From: Methanomassiliicoccales archaeon
GTDB taxonomy: Archaea > Thermoplasmatota > Thermoplasmata > SG8-5
Reading direction: 5' to 3'
DNA length: 48,875 bases
Assembly: GCA_030612505.1 (NCBI GenBank)
Contig: JAUWNU010000004.1
Location: forward strand, 1 to 48,875
This document shows positions 47,018 through 48,875 of the stretch, one piece after another (the first letter of the stretch is position 1; each line of letters begins with the position of its first letter). Both the position numbers and the translations under genes were made by a program. A model generated the notes under the pieces. The model searched no databases. It was given only the letters and a program-made list of their open reading frames with translations, and was not told the DNA's origin.

Positions 47018-48875
47018 AGATATGGGCAATGTTCATCATAAGTATGCTGCTTTTTGTGGGGTTGGCCCCAGGGCTGACCAGCGGGCAGGATGATGAAATA
47101 ATAACCCTCAGAGTCGCGGTACAGGATGATTTGAGAACCACTAATCCACTGACAAGCTCAGATTACTGGACATGGTACATGACACGCTGGCTCTATGATA
47201 GTCCAGTCTATTTCAACCCCGAAAATAACTTGCAGATTCCTTACATTGCCGTAGGAACCGCTGGCCTCTCCAATGATCTTGATATCATAGACTGGGATGA
47301 CTGCACAATCGGCAATTTCAGCTACACAAAACAGGAATTGTGGAAAAACTCAAGCAATAAAGAAGCGGTGGTTTTCTACGAATTTGAGAATGTCTGCTGG
47401 CATGACGGCGTACAGATGGACATTGATGATGTACTCTTTTCATACCATGTTGCAGCCCAGTCTACTATCTGGACTGGCGATGTCGAGTGTCTTATGGGAA
47501 ATAATTATTCTATTGACAACTGGCTTCACGTCGAAACTGTATGGGAGAGTTCCGACGGCCTCAGAGCGGCCCTGAGATTTACCCTTCAAACATCATACTG
47601 GCATTTCTTCGACAGGACATTGGGAATAATTTTACTGCCAGAGCATATCTGGGCACACACCGAATCTGGCCAGAACGTGAACGGGGCGAAAATTTGGTGC
47701 GACTCCGGTTATAATTCTTCCTCGGATGATGCCTGGCAAGTTGATTTAGCACAGGCCTATGAGAATCCGGAACCAGTGGGCAGCGGGAGATTCAGATGGG
47801 AGCTCTGGGAACAGGGCCAATATTGTAATATCACTAAGTGGAGCAGCCATTTTTTCAAAGATGGCTACAAATATGAAGATTGTTGTTTGGATAATTCCGG
47901 TAGGTCAATGGCTATCCAACCCTATTTTGATGGTATAAGTTTCAGTGTTTACAAGACTTCAGAGGCCGCCATATTGGCACTTAAAAGATGTGATATTGAT
48001 TTACTCGGATGGTCTGTTCCGCCGAACTCCGTGCAGGAGCTAGCTAATGAACCAGGGATAGCACTTCAGCAATCCCATGGGCAGGGATTCGGTTACTTGA
48101 CATACAATATGCGCAGAGAATCCTTTGGTTATAATGAGACTGGCCATGATGTGGGTAAGCCCTTGAGAAGGGCCATTGCCCATTGCATTGATAAAATGAA
48201 AATACTCAGTAGATATTATCTCAATTTTTGCATTTGTGGACAGGGGCCAGTGAGCTCCATCGATTCCTGGTTCAATGAAACCATTCCAAGATACAGTTTT
48301 GACCCTGGTGAAGCTATTGAGATACTTTCCAATGCAGGATATGTGTTGGATGACCCAGATTCCCCACCAGGCCCAACGAATCACTGGAACAACCCTGATG
48401 GTAGCGAGATTGGGAGCGCACAAGGTGGAATAATCAAGATTCTGACACCTGATGCAAACTATGACCCAATCAGAGCCCAAACCGGGGTAATGATTGCAGA
48501 ACAACTTCAGGACGTCGGAATAAATGCCGAGACCAGTGTTGATTACAATTGGGGCATATCCAGGATAGAGCAAAGGGATTTTGACATCTTTATCGACACC
48601 TGGAACATAGAGACCGACCCTACTGTATTTCTCTATGATTTTTTCCATTCCAGCAGGGTCCAAAACGGCTTGAACTATCCAGGCTACCAAAACCAGAGCT
48701 ATGACCAGATAATCGAATTGGCAAGAATGACTGATGACCCAAACGAGAGAGAGCAAGCAGTGTTCGATGCCCAGGCCAGCATTTGCTATGATCTGCCCTA
48801 TGATGTGCTTTATTACAGGACAAACATAGAGGCATACCGTTCAGACAGATTCAATGGCTGGGTTGTTGGAAATAC
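47014..48875 (+). CDS. Second peptide/solute-binding protein (SBP_bac_5), truncated by window end
   Basis: ATG at 47014 overlaps the previous stop (ATGA); reads MKIWAMFIISMLLFVGLAPGLTSGQDDEIITLRVAVQDDLRTTNPLTSSDYWTWYM..., open to the window end; closely parallels the first copy. Confidence 0.9.
   Translation, partial: MKIWAMFIISMLLFVGLAPGLTSGQDDEIITLRVAVQDDLRTTNPLTSSDYWTWYMTRWLYDSPVYFNPENNLQIPYIAVGTAGLSNDLDIIDWDDCTIGNFSYTKQELWKNSSNKEAVVFYEFENVCWHDGVQMDIDDVLFSYHVAAQSTIWTGDVECLMGNNYSIDNWLHVETVWESSDGLRAALRFTLQTSYWHFFDRTLGIILLPEHIWAHTESGQNVNGAKIWCDSGYNSSSDDAWQVDLAQAYENPEPVGSGRFRWELWEQGQYCNITKWSSHFFKDGYKYEDCCLDNSGRSMAIQPYFDGISFSVYKTSEAAILALKRCDIDLLGWSVPPNSVQELANEPGIALQQSHGQGFGYLTYNMRRESFGYNETGHDVGKPLRRAIAHCIDKMKILSRYYLNFCICGQGPVSSIDSWFNETIPRYSFDPGEAIEILSNAGYVLDDPDSPPGPTNHWNNPDGSEIGSAQGGIIKILTPDANYDPIRAQTGVMIAEQLQDVGINAETSVDYNWGISRIEQRDFDIFIDTWNIETDPTVFLYDFFHSSRVQNGLNYPGYQNQSYDQIIELARMTDDPNEREQAVFDAQASICYDLPYDVLYYRTNIEAYRSDRFNGWVVGN

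Noticed and set aside
48040-48756. 238-aa minus-strand ORF
   Set aside because: Antisense to the clear SBP_bac_5 coding frame that runs to the window end.

Overview
The window is AT-rich archaeal chromosome, probably Thermoplasmatota or a related Euryarchaeota lineage. The evidence is archaeal family-B DNA polymerase, PriL, DUF4184-type and Ygr210/YchF-like genes, N-glycosylation-rich surface proteins and archaeal promoter style. From left to right it holds: the 3' end of a membrane protein gene; a giant 3390-aa repetitive surface protein; a convergent minus-strand cluster (about 10.6-18.9 kb); a secreted Ig/DUF11-like protein; a decayed accessory patch (about 20.8-21.8 kb); PriL; an FAH-family enzyme; a vWA plus double degenerate AAA protein with its ChlI/MoxR-like ATPase partner; a nucleotidyltransferase; a secreted protein; a metzincin-like protease; a 1539-aa helical protein with an internal duplication, overlapped by a Rab/Ras-like GTPase gene; PolB; YchF-like GTPase; a DUF4184-like membrane protein; an 825-aa coiled-coil protein; and tandem membrane-anchored peptide-binding proteins. 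The strongest candidate for an undescribed system is the minus-strand cluster 10589-18874. It encodes two very large (893 and 993 aa) paralogous FtsZ/tubulin-superfamily-like proteins with N-terminal Cys-rich (zinc) modules and conserved Cys-containing insertions, a membrane protein with a zinc-ribbon motif, and two small translationally coupled winged-helix-like proteins. Second-tier signals are the GTPase/duplicated longin-like effector pair (30868-36361), the vWA/pseudo-AAA/AAA pair (23890-27809), a triplicated PolB PIP-box 3' end (36511-36761), a chelatase C-terminal remnant flanking a nucleotidyltransferase gene, and a family of 27-nt GGGTCT intergenic repeats. All family calls are from reading motifs. 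No database search was run.
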